Positions 1 to 10,400 are shown, numbered from the stretch's first letter. The stretch is DNA of 32,116 nucleotides from Micromonospora craterilacus (GCF_003236315.1 NZ_POTY01000049.1:1-32116); one strand, 5' to 3'. Numbers and translations are program-made. Notes: a model not told the origin generated them from the letters alone.

Positions 1-1176
1 GGCCACCGCTGCGCCGGTCACCGCCGATCCGCCGGATCCGCCCGCCGGGTCGGTCACCGCGGCGTCGCCGGACGCTGCCAGGGCCGCCAGGTCGGCGGCG
101 CCGAGCATTCGGGGCGGCTCGGCACTGACCAGCTCCGGCGGGCCGAGGATCGCGGTCAGTTCCTGCCACAGCTGGCACAACGTCAGGTGGTACTGGCCCT
201 GCCGCAGCGGGTCCTCGCCCCGCTCGACGGTGTCCCGCAGTGTCCAGAGTGCCCGGCGTACGCCCTGCGGCCAGGTGGTGCCGAACACCGTGTCGTAGTG
301 CGGCACCTCGGTCGGGCCGAGGGTGACCGCGCTGGGGGTGCTGGTGTCGCGCAGGCCGGCGAAGTGCGGGTCGGCGCCGATCCCGGCGACCTCCCGGGGA
401 AAGTCGGGCCGGGCCGTCCACACCGTCGGGCCGTGCGTGCCGACCAGGGTGAGGTTGCCCGCCTCGGTGCCGATCGTGATCCGGTGCATCAGGTGGGCGT
501 AGTTGTCGGGGTCGGCCGGATCCATCTGGTTCTGCACCCGCAGGGTGACCGGCACCCCGGCCAGCACCCCGTCCAGGCTGCGGAACGGCAGGTCGAGACT
601 GGTCGCCGTGGTGACCGTGGCGGGCAGCGCCGGCAGCTCGGTGAACCGCCACGGCCGTACCCCGCCGAGCGCCTGGCCGAGCAGGTCCAGCAGCGAGTAC
701 GCCAACTGGAAACCGCACGCCACGTCGAGGTAGCGGGGCGGCTGGCGGCGCAGCAGCTCGCCGGCCGCGCCGAGGAACCGGCGAACCGGGGTGATGTGCC
801 GGTAGAACGGGTTGAGCTGGTACACCACCTTGTGCCGGCGGGCCTGCCGCAGGCAGCGGGCCAGCTCGTCGTGGTGCAGCGGGTGTTCCTGGAGCACATG
901 CAGGCCGCGCGCCATCAGCTCCATCGCCAGCTCGGAGCCCCGGCCGCCGAGCAGGCCACCACGGATCACCACGCAGGCGATGTCGATGTCGTCGGGCAGT
1001 TGGTCCACCGCCGTGTAGAGCGGCACCCCGTAGTGCGCGGCGCAGGCGCGGGAGCGGTCGCTGCCCCCGGCGAGGACGCCGGCGAGCTGGAAGCTCGGGT
1101 CCGCGTTGCGGAAGGACTCCAGGTAGACCTGGCCGAAGCGGGTGCCGCAGACGACCACCCGGGTGGGTCGGTTCAA
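1..1176 (-). CDS. Thiazolinyl imide reductase (Irp3/PchG/YbtU-like), 3' end cut by window edge
   Basis: This NADPH-dependent reductase is expected to convert a carrier-bound thiazoline to a thiazolidine during siderophore assembly on an NRPS. The visible 392 residues begin with a Rossmann motif (VVVCGTRFGQVYLESF, residues 7-22). A QEHPLHHDE block follows near residues 96-104 and an NPFYRH block near 122-127. By motif these correspond to the conserved His and Tyr regions discussed as catalytic in Irp3, which is family knowledge rather than an alignment made here. The start is TTG at 1176, preceded by GAGGAGG at seven bases and overlapping the upstream stop, so translation is coupled to the operon. 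The last 25 or so visible residues are Ala/Gly/Ser-rich and the protein already exceeds the usual length of about 350-370, so its stop should lie just beyond the left edge. Confidence in the family is high. Confidence 0.93.
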   Translation of the reverse strand, partial: MNRPTRVVVCGTRFGQVYLESFRNADPSFQLAGVLAGGSDRSRACAAHYGVPLYTAVDQLPDDIDIACVVIRGGLLGGRGSELAMELMARGLHVLQEHPLHHDELARCLRQARRHKVVYQLNPFYRHITPVRRFLGAAGELLRRQPPRYLDVACGFQLAYSLLDLLGQALGGVRPWRFTELPALPATVTTATSLDLPFRSLDGVLAGVPVTLRVQNQMDPADPDNYAHLMHRITIGTEAGNLTLVGTHGPTVWTARPDFPREVAGIGADPHFAGLRDTSTPSAVTLGPTEVPHYDTVFGTTWPQGVRRALWTLRDTVERGEDPLRQGQYHLTLCQLWQELTAILGPPELVSAEPPRMLGAADLAALAASGDAAVTDPAGGSGGSAVTGAAVA

Positions 1177-2246
1177 ATCACGTCCTCCTCGTAGCAGTCG
1201 GCGGCGGGGACGTCCGCCACGACGGCGGCGAGCAGCACCGCCGGCGCCGCCGTCAGCTCGTCGAAGGTGGCGACCGGGTCGAGCACCTCGGCGGCGTGCC
1301 ACACGCCCGGCGGCACCGCGCCGGCCAGCACGGCCCGGGCCGTCACCGCGGCCACCGCGCCGGTGAGGTCGCTGGCACCGGTGCCACGCACCACCGCCGT
1401 CCGGCCGCCGCCCGGCCCGTCCAGGGTGACCACCAGGCTCTGGTACGGGCGTTGCCCGAACAGGTCCAGCTCGGCGGCCCGGCACAGCCGCTCGGCGGCC
1501 CGGCGGTGGCCGCCGTCGTCGGCTGAGGGCACGGCGCGCAGCGCCGCCAGCACCCGCTGCCCGGCGAAGACCGAGTACCACTCGACCTGCCGCAGGCCGA
1601 GCGCGGCGGCGACCCGGGCCGTCTCCGTGCTCAGGTACGGCTGCGCGGTGACCGGCTCGGCGAAGAACGGCACCGCCAGGTCGGTGACCGGGCTGAGCGC
1701 GCCGGGCACCACCCGGCCGTCCCGCCAGGCCGCCGACGGCCAGCCGAAGCTGTCGTCGGCGGCGACGTAGTCCACGGCGGCGGTCAGGGTGAACCGGTCC
1801 CGCCCCCCGACGTACCCGGTCAGCCGCTCACCGTCGGGCAGTTGCGCGGCGAGCAGCCGGGGCAGCAGCCCGGACAGGCCGGGCATCATCCCGGCGGACA
1901 CCACCGCGACCCGCGCGGCGTCGCCGGTGGCCGCCGCGACCGCCGCGTACAGCGCGTCGTCGCCGGCCGCGTCCACATAGTCCGCGCCGGCCACGGTGGC
2001 CGCCCGGGCGACCGTGTCGACCAGGTCGATCGCCGGACCGGCGCAGTTGAGCACCACCCGGGCACCGGCGCAGAACCGGGCCAGGTCGGCCGGGTCCCGG
2101 GCGTCCACGGCGACCGGTTCGACCCCCGCGACGTCCGGGGGACGCCGGGCACCGGCCCGCAGCGGACCGACGTGCCACGAGCGCAGCAGCTCCAGCGCGG
2201 CCCGGCCCACCGCGCCGGAGGCGCCGAGCACGGCGACCGCGGTCAC
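1173..2246 (-). CDS. Saccharopine-dehydrogenase-like NAD(P)-binding reductase
   Basis: The 357-residue protein opens with a Rossmann fingerprint (VAVLGASGAVGRAALELL, residues 4-21). Its layout is that of the saccharopine dehydrogenase/trans-acting enoyl reductase superfamily: an NAD(P) domain followed by a mixed domain with a GADYVDAAGDD segment near residues 90-100. The start is GTG at 2246 in a GTGA overlap with the NRPS1 stop, and its own stop overlaps the TTG of the thiazolinyl imide reductase. It is therefore co-translated between a terminal NRPS module and a known thiazoline reductase. The substrate is not evident. By inference it could carry out a second reduction on the heterocycle chain, an epimerisation, or reductive handling of the released product. 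Lysine metabolism is unlikely in this context. The family call is fairly sure and the function is unknown. Confidence 0.8.
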   Translation of the reverse strand: MTAVAVLGASGAVGRAALELLRSWHVGPLRAGARRPPDVAGVEPVAVDARDPADLARFCAGARVVLNCAGPAIDLVDTVARAATVAGADYVDAAGDDALYAAVAAATGDAARVAVVSAGMMPGLSGLLPRLLAAQLPDGERLTGYVGGRDRFTLTAAVDYVAADDSFGWPSAAWRDGRVVPGALSPVTDLAVPFFAEPVTAQPYLSTETARVAAALGLRQVEWYSVFAGQRVLAALRAVPSADDGGHRRAAERLCRAAELDLFGQRPYQSLVVTLDGPGGGRTAVVRGTGASDLTGAVAAVTARAVLAGAVPPGVWHAAEVLDPVATFDELTAAPAVLLAAVVADVPAADCYEEDVI

Positions 2247-5200
2247 CGGGCCGGCTCCGGGTCGGCGGCCAGCGCCGGCCCGGCCGCCTCCCCCAGCACT
2301 GTCCGGTGGTCCCCGTCGACGTCGACGGTACGCAGGTCACCCAGGCACAGGTCGGCCCAGAACTCCAGCCCCTCGGCGTCGTACGGCACCTCGCCGGTGG
2401 GCCGTACCACGGTCAGGTCGCCGGCGTACAGGGTCGGTTCGTGCCGGACCGTCGCGGCCAGGCGGGCGGCGAAGTCCTCGTCGGGTGCCCCGCCGCCGGT
2501 CTCTACCCGGTACACCGTCGCGGCGTCGCCGGCGGTGGCCGGCCGCCACGGAGACACCAGCACCAGGGCGTCGACCTGCCCACCGGCCTCGGTCAGCGAC
2601 CGGGCCACCTCCAGGGCCAGGGTCGCGCCGAGGCCGTGCCCGACCAGCCGGACCGCCGGATGACCGGCGGCGGCGATCAGCCGGGCCTGCTCGGCGGCCA
2701 CCCGGGGCAGGTCGTCGGCGGCGCCGGCGGCCAGCCCGAGCACAGGACCGGTCGCCGCGAGATGCGGCACCAGCGGCGCGTACCCGTCGACCGTGCCGGC
2801 GCAGCCCGGCACCAGCACCCATGGGATACCAGCAGCCTCGTGCAACACGGTCAGTCCGCCCGCGCGGGGCGCCGATCCGGCGGCCGGCGACGCGGCGGCC
2901 GGTGCCGCCGACTCCGCCTCGATGTGCCCGGCGAGCGCCGCCACGGTGGGCTGCTCCAGCACCTGGCGCAGCAACTGGTCGAAGAAGAGGCCGGCCGCCT
3001 GCGGGACCTCCTCCAGGATCCGGCCGGTGATCTGCGCCGCGACCAGCGAGTCACCGCCGAGTTCGAACAGGTTCTCGTCCCGACCGACCCGGGGCACCCG
3101 CAGCGCCTCGGCCCACACCGCGGCGATCCGGCGTTCCAGGTCGCTGCTCACGGCGCTGGACGTGGTGGCCGCCGTCGTCCCTCGCGCCGGCAGCCGGCGC
3201 CGCAGCGCCGCCCGGTCCACCTTGCCGTTGGCGTTGAGCGGGAAGCCGTCCACGATCTGCACCACCGCCGGAACCATGTACTCCGGCAGCCGCTGCCGCA
3301 GGTGCCCAGTGACGTCCTCGCGGGAGATCCGGACCCGGTCGGTCTTGAACCGGGCGGCCAGCACACACATGCCCAGTTCGGCGATGAAATCGTCCGGTTC
3401 GGGCAGGCACAGCGGCTCCGCCGCGCCCGCCTCGGCCAGCACGTCCAGCCAGGACCGGCGGTCGAGGAAGACCTGCTCGGTGCCCCGACGCAGGTCGGTG
3501 AAGTCGGCGGTGGCCTCGTCCACCCGGACCAGCAGCTCCAGCGAGGTCATGATCTGGTGGTGGTCGCGGGTCATCTCGCAGGCCACCAGCCAGCCCTGCG
3601 GGGCGAGCACCCCGCGCAGCCGCTCCAGCGCCCGGCCCACGTCGGCGCTGGCGTGCAGCACGTCGCCGGCCACCACCACGTCGAAGGAGTTCGCCGCCAG
3701 ACCCTGCCCGACCAGGTCCTGGTCGATGTCGACCGCCCCCAGGCGCAGGCCGGGCCGCTCACCGAAGCGGGTACGCAGTTCGTTGACGAAGAACGGGGAC
3801 AGGTCGGTGGCGAGGTAGTCCACCTCGTGGCCGTCCAGCGCGGCGAGCACCGCGGCGGTGGTGCCCCCGGCACCCGCGCCGATCTCCAGCACCCGCAGCG
3901 CACCCGGCTCGATCCGCTGTTCGGCGATCCGCCGCACCAGGGCGCCCGCCGCCTCGTTGGCCCACCGGTTGAACAGGGTCCGCTCGTAGAGCCCCTGCGA
4001 CACGTCCACCCGGCCCTGCGGGAACAGCAGCGCCAGCGGGTCGTCCTCGCCGCGCAGCAGGGCGGGCAGCTGGGCGGTGCTGGTCCGGAAGTAGTCCAGC
4101 AGCTCCCGGTCCTCGGCGTCGGCGAGCCGCTCCACGGCCTGCCACTGCCCGGCGGTGTCCGCCGCCGCACCCGCCACGGTCAACCCGTACCGGCCGGCGT
4201 CGTCGCGGTCGAGCAGGCCGGCGCCGGTGAGCGCGCGCAGCCACCGCCGCACCAGCCGATGGTGGCGGGGCGCCACCCGGGCGGCGTCGAGGATCTCCGC
4301 CAGCGTGTGCCGGGACCCGTCGGCGGCGAACAGGCCCGCCGTACGGAACGCGTCGACCATCGCCGGCAGCGCCACGTCGTCCAGCCGGTGGGCGTACGCC
4401 AGATAGCGCTCGCGGTCGACGCCGGCCAGCGTGCCGTCGGCGTCGGCGCAGGCCGCCGCCCCGAGTTGCCGCGCGGTCGCCGCGTCGTGTCCGGCCTGCG
4501 TGGCGGTCACCGCTCGGCTGGCCGGCTCGACGAACGCGGCCAGCCGGCGCTCCAGCGGGGTGTCCCCGTCGACCACCACGGCCGCGCCGGCCACCCCCGG
4601 GTGCGCGCCCAGCGCCGACTCGATCTCGGCCAGCTCGATCCGGTACCCCCGGATCTTCACCTGGAGGTCCTCCCGGCCGAGGAACTCGATGGTGCCGTCG
4701 GGCAGGTACCGGCCGACGTCGCCGGTGCGGTACAGCACCTCGCCGGTCTCCGGGTGCACGACGAACCGCTCGGCGGTGCGCTCGCGGTCGTTCAGGTAGC
4801 CCAACGCCAGCCCGGCGCCACCGATGTACAGCTCGCCGGTGACCAGGTCCGGACGCGGGCGCAGCGCCCCGTCGAGGACGTGGAAGCTCTGGTTGGTCAG
4901 CGGCCGGCCGTACGGGATGCTGCGCCAGATCGGGTCGACCTGCTCGACCGGGTACCAGATCGACCAGATCGACGCCTCGGTCGCACCGCCCAGGCTGACC
5001 ACCCGCAACCCGGGCACCCGGGCCCGGATTTGGTCGGGCAGCGCCACCGGGATCCAGTCGCCGGAGAGCATCGCCAGCCGCAGCCCGCCGGCCGGCGTCG
5101 CCGGGGCGGCGACCAGGTAGTCGTGCAGCATCTGCAACTGGGCGGGCACCGAGTTCCACACCGTCACCGCGTGCGAGGTGACCAGCTCCGCCCAGTGCGA

Positions 5201-7441
5201 CGGGTCGCCACGACGCCCCGGATCGGGCAGCACCACCGCGCCGCCGACGGACAGCGGGCCGAAGATGTCGTACACCGACAGGTCGAAGCCGAGGTTGGAC
5301 AGGCCGAGCACCCGGTCGTCGGGGCCGACGTCGAACCGCCCGTTGATGTCGAGCACGGTGTTCAACGCGCCCCGGTGATTGATCATGACGCCCTTGGGCG
5401 TGCCGGTGGAGCCGGAGGTGTGGATGACGTACGCCAGCTCCTCCGGGTCGCCGGAGCCGTCGACCGGGTGCGGCTCGCCTTCCGGCAGCGTGTCGACCGC
5501 GAGCGGCCGCAGCCCGTCGGCCCAGCCGTCCCGGTCGACCCAGGACTGGGTCAGCGCGCAGCGGATGCCGGCGTTCTCCAGGATGGTCCGCCGCCGCGCG
5601 GCCGGCTGCGACGTGTCCACCGGCACGTACACGCAGCCCGCGAGCAGCGCACCGAGCACCGCGACAACCTGCTCCCAGCCCCGGTCCATCACCAGCGCGA
5701 CCAGTTCCTGCCGGCGGCAGCCGGCGGCGGTCAGCGCCTCGGCCACCCCGGCCGCCCGGCCCAGCAGCTCGGCGTAGCTGAGCGTACGGTCGGCGGCGAT
5801 GACGGCCGGCCGGTCCGGGGTGCTCAACGCCTGCAACACCACCCGGTCGTGCAGCATGCCGGCGGGCAGCGGCGCCTGCGTCCGGTTGGCCTCGGCCCGC
5901 CGGTCGAGCGACGCCGGAGACGGCTCCGGGTGCCCGGTACGGCTCCACGCGTCGTCGTCGGCGGCCAGCCGGTGCAGCAGCGCCTCGTACCCGGCGAACA
6001 TGTCGTCGACCACCCCGGGCGGGAAGACGTCCTCCCGTACGTCCCAGTTGGACACCAGGCCACCGTCGCGCTCGATGTTCTGGCAGTCGATCCAGACCTG
6101 CGGCGTCTGGCTGATGCCGTAGCCCAGCTCGCCCAGCGGCGCGCCGTCGGCGGCGGCCCCGGCGTCGGCGATGCCGATGGCGCTGGTGAACACCACCGGG
6201 AACAGCGCCGCCTCGGCGCCCTGCCGGCGGGCGATCTCCCGCATCACCTCGATCCCGCTGAACGTGCGGTGGTCCAGGTCCTCCCACAGCTGCGCCTGCA
6301 GGTCGCGGGCCCGCTCGGCGAAACGGCGGGTCGGGTCGGCGTCGACCGCCAGCAGCTCCACCGAGGTGAAGTCGCCGACCAGGGCGTTGACCTGCTCGTG
6401 CAGCGGCATCCGGTTGAGCAGCGTGATGTCCAGGGTGAACCGGGACCGGCGGCTCCACGCCGCGATGGCGTCGGCGTACGCGGCCAGCACCGCCCCGGAC
6501 GGGCTGATGCCGTGCCGGCCGGCCCGCTGGCGCAGCCCGTCCCAGACCTCCGGCGACAGCCGGGTCTCCCAGCGGCGGAACCGGCCCTCGCTGTCGGCCG
6601 GGCGGGCCACCGTGGGCAGTTCCGGCGCGGCCGGCAGGTCGTCGAGGCGGGCCAGCCACCACTGCCGGTCCCGCTCGTGGCGCGGGCTGTCCCGCACCGC
6701 GCGTTCGGCCAGCTGGTAGTCGCGGAAGGTGAGCTCCAGCGGCGGCAGCGGCTGGTCCGGTCGGTGATAGAGCCGGTGCAGCTCGTCCAGGACGACCTGC
6801 ACGCTGATGAAGTCGGCGATCAGGAAGTCGATCGACACGTGCAGCACGGCCCGGCGGTCGGCCAGGGTGATCCGGGCGGCGAACAACGGCCACCGGTCGG
6901 GGGTGTGCACCAGGTGGTCCATCTCCGCGCGGACCGCGCTGACGCCGGCCTCGACCACCGCGTCGGGGCGGCCGGTCAGGTCGATCACCGGCACCTCGAA
7001 CGGCGGCACCTGCGGCAGCACCCGCTGCGCGCCGTCGGCCTCCACCACGGCGCGGAGCATGTCGTGCCGCTCGATCAGCGCCCGCCAGGCGGCGGTCATC
7101 CGCGCCGGGTCCAGCTCCGGGTAGACCAGTTCGCCGTACCCGTGGCAGGCGACGCCGCCGTAGGCGAACGTCTCCCCCCGACCGAGCAGGTACGCCGCCT
7201 GCACGTCGGTGACCGGGAACGGTTCGTGCCGGCGGTCCGGGTCGGGCACCAGGGCGACGCTTCCGGCGCCGTCGTCGAGGTGGGCGACGATCTCGTCGCG
7301 GCGGGCGCGCAGCGCCTCCCGGCGGGCCGTTGTCATCGCCCCCTGCGGGGCCCGGAAGCGCAGCTGACCGGCCTCCAACCAGATTCGTACCCCTACGCTC
7401 TCCAGCTCGGCGAGCAGGTCACCGGCGGACGACTGACTCAT
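2243..7441 (-). CDS. NRPS1: docking-Cy-A(Cys, embedded MT)-PCP-TE
   Basis: This 1732-residue terminal module heterocyclises a cysteine. A TubC-type N-terminal docking domain (about 1-58) is followed by a cyclization domain (about 72-500) with intact DxxxxDxxS (D205, D210, S213), GDFTS and SQTPQVW motifs. The A domain starts near 530. Its pocket reads D-L-Y-N-M-S-L-I-W (D720, L721, Y724, N763, M790, S792, L818, I825, W826), a recognised Cys code. A methyltransferase-fold domain (about 975-1365, SAM loop VLEIGAGAGGTT at 1184-1195) interrupts the A domain before its last part (NGKVDR at 1405-1410). It could be an N- or C-methyltransferase or a PchE-like epimerase. The PCP serine is S1465. A thioesterase fold ends the protein, but its elbow reads G-H-G-L-G (1601-1605), so the nucleophile is Gly1603. 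The strand end where Asp is expected reads VSP, and the His region (GDHRTV) remains. The ATG overlaps the NRPS2 stop and has GGAGG upstream. Confidence 0.95.
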   Translation of the reverse strand: MSQSSAGDLLAELESVGVRIWLEAGQLRFRAPQGAMTTARREALRARRDEIVAHLDDGAGSVALVPDPDRRHEPFPVTDVQAAYLLGRGETFAYGGVACHGYGELVYPELDPARMTAAWRALIERHDMLRAVVEADGAQRVLPQVPPFEVPVIDLTGRPDAVVEAGVSAVRAEMDHLVHTPDRWPLFAARITLADRRAVLHVSIDFLIADFISVQVVLDELHRLYHRPDQPLPPLELTFRDYQLAERAVRDSPRHERDRQWWLARLDDLPAAPELPTVARPADSEGRFRRWETRLSPEVWDGLRQRAGRHGISPSGAVLAAYADAIAAWSRRSRFTLDITLLNRMPLHEQVNALVGDFTSVELLAVDADPTRRFAERARDLQAQLWEDLDHRTFSGIEVMREIARRQGAEAALFPVVFTSAIGIADAGAAADGAPLGELGYGISQTPQVWIDCQNIERDGGLVSNWDVREDVFPPGVVDDMFAGYEALLHRLAADDDAWSRTGHPEPSPASLDRRAEANRTQAPLPAGMLHDRVVLQALSTPDRPAVIAADRTLSYAELLGRAAGVAEALTAAGCRRQELVALVMDRGWEQVVAVLGALLAGCVYVPVDTSQPAARRRTILENAGIRCALTQSWVDRDGWADGLRPLAVDTLPEGEPHPVDGSGDPEELAYVIHTSGSTGTPKGVMINHRGALNTVLDINGRFDVGPDDRVLGLSNLGFDLSVYDIFGPLSVGGAVVLPDPGRRGDPSHWAELVTSHAVTVWNSVPAQLQMLHDYLVAAPATPAGGLRLAMLSGDWIPVALPDQIRARVPGLRVVSLGGATEASIWSIWYPVEQVDPIWRSIPYGRPLTNQSFHVLDGALRPRPDLVTGELYIGGAGLALGYLNDRERTAERFVVHPETGEVLYRTGDVGRYLPDGTIEFLGREDLQVKIRGYRIELAEIESALGAHPGVAGAAVVVDGDTPLERRLAAFVEPASRAVTATQAGHDAATARQLGAAACADADGTLAGVDRERYLAYAHRLDDVALPAMVDAFRTAGLFAADGSRHTLAEILDAARVAPRHHRLVRRWLRALTGAGLLDRDDAGRYGLTVAGAAADTAGQWQAVERLADAEDRELLDYFRTSTAQLPALLRGEDDPLALLFPQGRVDVSQGLYERTLFNRWANEAAGALVRRIAEQRIEPGALRVLEIGAGAGGTTAAVLAALDGHEVDYLATDLSPFFVNELRTRFGERPGLRLGAVDIDQDLVGQGLAANSFDVVVAGDVLHASADVGRALERLRGVLAPQGWLVACEMTRDHHQIMTSLELLVRVDEATADFTDLRRGTEQVFLDRRSWLDVLAEAGAAEPLCLPEPDDFIAELGMCVLAARFKTDRVRISREDVTGHLRQRLPEYMVPAVVQIVDGFPLNANGKVDRAALRRRLPARGTTAATTSSAVSSDLERRIAAVWAEALRVPRVGRDENLFELGGDSLVAAQITGRILEEVPQAAGLFFDQLLRQVLEQPTVAALAGHIEAESAAPAAASPAAGSAPRAGGLTVLHEAAGIPWVLVPGCAGTVDGYAPLVPHLAATGPVLGLAAGAADDLPRVAAEQARLIAAAGHPAVRLVGHGLGATLALEVARSLTEAGGQVDALVLVSPWRPATAGDAATVYRVETGGGAPDEDFAARLAATVRHEPTLYAGDLTVVRPTGEVPYDAEGLEFWADLCLGDLRTVDVDGDHRTVLGEAAGPALAADPEPAR

Positions 7442-10400
7442 AAGATGCCCTCCTCGAAGTCACCGGGTTCCACCGCGCGGCGGTGGGCGTCGAAGACGTC
7501 TGCCAGCTGCGCCACGGTCGGCGCCAGGAACAGCTGCCGCAGCGACAGCTCCACCCCGTGCCGCTGCCGCAGCGTCTCCACCAGCCGGGTGGCCAGCAGG
7601 CTGTCACCGCCCAGGGTGAAGAAGCTCTGCTGCCGGCCGATCCGGTCGCAGTCGAGCACCTCGGCCCAGATCTCGGCGAGGAGCTTCTCGCTGTCCCCGC
7701 GCGGGCTCTCGTCGGGCCCGTCGTCGGGGTCGGCGGCCAGCTGCGTGGTCAACGCCCGGCGGTCCACCTTGCCGTTGGCGGTCAGCGGCAGGGCCGGCAC
7801 GCCGGTGACCCGTTCCGGGACCATGTAGCTGGGCACCCGTTCGGCCAGGAACCCGACCAGCGCCGCGCCGTCGACCGGCTCGCCGGCGGCGACCACGGCC
7901 AGCGCCAGCCGGCGGTGGGTCCCCTCGCCGACGGTGAGCGCGACGGCCCGGGCCACCCCCGGGTACGCCTCGGCCGCCGCCTCGATCTCCCCCAGCTCGA
8001 TCCGGTGTCCCCGGATCTTGACCTGGAAGTCGACCCGGCCGAGGAACTCCAGCGTGCCGTCCGGCCAGTAGCGGCCGAGGTCGCCGGTGCGGTACCAGCG
8101 GTGCCCGTCGACGGTGACGAACTGCCGGGCGGTGGTCTCCGCGTCAGCCCGGTAGCCGTTGGCCACCCCGGCGCCGCCGATCCACAGCTCCCCGGGCACC
8201 CAGTCGGGACAGTCCCGGCCGTGCGGGTCGACCACCCGGTAGCGCTGGTTGCGCAGCGGCCGGCCGTACGGCACCGACCGCCAGTGCGTGGGCACCTGGT
8301 CCACCTCGCAGGCGTTGGACCAGATGGCGGCCTCGGTGGCGCCGCCCAGCGCCACGAACCGGGCCTGCGGGCACCGGCCACGCAGCCGGCCGGGCAGGTC
8401 CAGCCCGACCCAGTCGCCGGAGACCAGCACCAGCCGCAGCGCCAGCCCGTCCGGGTCGGCCGCGACCAGGAGCATGTCCAGCAGGGCCGGCACCGAGTTC
8501 CACACGGTGACCCGGGCGCGGCGGGCCTGCGCCGCCCAGCTGCGCGCCTCCCGCCGGTCCTCGTCGGTCACGCAGACCACCGCGCCACCGGCGGAGAGCA
8601 GCCCGAAGAGGTCGTAGACGGACAGGTCGAAGTCGAGCGCCGAGATGGCGAGGACCCGGTCGGCGGGGCCGACCCCGTAGCGGGTGTTGATGTCGTCGAC
8701 GGTGTTCAGCGCGGCCCGGTGGGTGATCTCCACACCCTTCGGCTCGCCGGTGGAGCCCGAGGTGAAGATGACGTACGCCAGCTCGTCCGGATCGACCTCG
8801 ACGGGTGCGGACAGCGGGGTGGCGGGGGTGTCCGGCGCGACGACCGGATGTGCGGTGGGCAGGCCGGGCTGGGCGACGACGGCGCGAGCCCCGGCCCGGG
8901 CGTAGATCCGGTCGCGTCGCTCGGCCGGCTGGTCGACGCCGACCGGGACGTAGCGACCGCCGGCGGCGAGTACGCCGAGCACGGCGGCGACCTGGTCGAC
9001 GCCGCGGGGCAGGGTCACCGCCACCGCGTCACCGGCGGCGACGCCGTGCTCGCGCAACGCCCCGGCGATGCGCAGCGCCCGGGCGGCGAGTTCGCCGTAG
9101 CCGACCTCCGTGCCGTCGGCGGTGACCACCGCCGGGGCGTCCGGTGTGGCGGCGGCGTGCGCGAAGAAGCCGGTGTGCAGCAGCCCGGACGGCAGCGGGC
9201 CGGCGGTGTCGTTGACCGCGTCGCGGACCTGTCGCTGCGCTGCCGGCAGCGGTGGCGGGGCGGTGGCGTCCCAGTCCGCCGTGGTCAGCCAGGTCAGCAG
9301 CGCGCGGTACGCGTCGAACATCGCGTCGAGCAGCCCGGCGGGGAACAGTTCCTCGACCGAGTCCCAGTTGTAGACCAGGCCACCGTCGCGCTCCATCACC
9401 TGGTTGTCGAGCCATACCTGCGGGGTCTGCGAGATGCCCCAGACGAGTTCGCCGAACGGGAAGGACATCTCGCTCATGCCACCGGCGACGCCGAGGGCGC
9501 TGGTGAACACGACCGGCATGCTCACCGCGCCGCCCTGCTGCCGGCGGGCGAGTTCGCGCAGCACCCACAGCGCGGACACCGAGTCGTGGGCCATGCCCTC
9601 CCAGACCTGCTCCTGGGTCCGCCGGACCACGTCCAGCCAGCTGTCGTCCGCCCCGGCCCGGTACGCGACCAGCAGCAGCGAGGTGAAGTCACCGAGGATG
9701 TGGTTGATGTCGGGATGCACGTCGCGCCGGTTGAACAGGGTGAAGTTGACGGTCAGCTCGCCGCGTCCGCTCCAGGCCGACAGCACCTCGGCGAAGGCGG
9801 CGGCGAGGACGCTGGCCGGCGTCACACCGTGCCGGCGGGCCTGTTCGGTCAGCCGCCGCCACTGCCCGGGGTCGAGTCGGTCCTCCCGGCGGTGGAAGCG
9901 CGGGGCGACCACGGTGGCCGGGTCGACGGCCAGCGGCAGCGGCGGCGCGGGCGGCAGGGTGTCCAGGCGGTCCAGCCAGTACCGCTGGTCCGTGGCCGTG
10001 GCCTCCGGGTCGGCCGGGGCGGCGAGGACGTAGTCGCGGAAGCTCACCCCGACCGGGCGCAGCGTCGCCGCCGGGTCGCGGTAGAGGGTGGTCAGCTCGT
10101 CGAAGAAGATCACGATGCTGAGCGCGTCGAGGACGATGTAGTCGAAGCTGAAGCCGATGCGGACCCGGCCGTCGCCGTACCGGACGGCGGCGATCTCCAG
10201 CAGCGGCCACCGACCCGGGTCGGGGATCCGGTGGGCCATCCGCTCGCGCAGGTCACGCAGTGCCTCGTCAACGCCGTCGCGCACGGTGACCCGGAACCGG
10301 TCCACCTGGGCCAGCACCCGCTGGTCGCCGTTGTCGTCGAAGACCGCGCGGAGCATGTCGTGCCGCGCGACGAGCTGGTTGGCGGCGTCCTCCAGCCGGG

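Noticed and set aside
187..1194. Plus-strand open frame over the left end
   Set aside because: It is antisense to the clear thiazolinyl imide reductase and has no protein-like features.
2306..7828. Very long plus-strand open frame (about 1840 codons) opposite NRPS1
   Set aside because: It is an antisense consequence of G/C-biased third positions in the NRPS gene. Its translation is low-complexity (Arg/Gln/Gly/Pro/His), has no recognisable domain, and crosses the NRPS1-NRPS2 junction.
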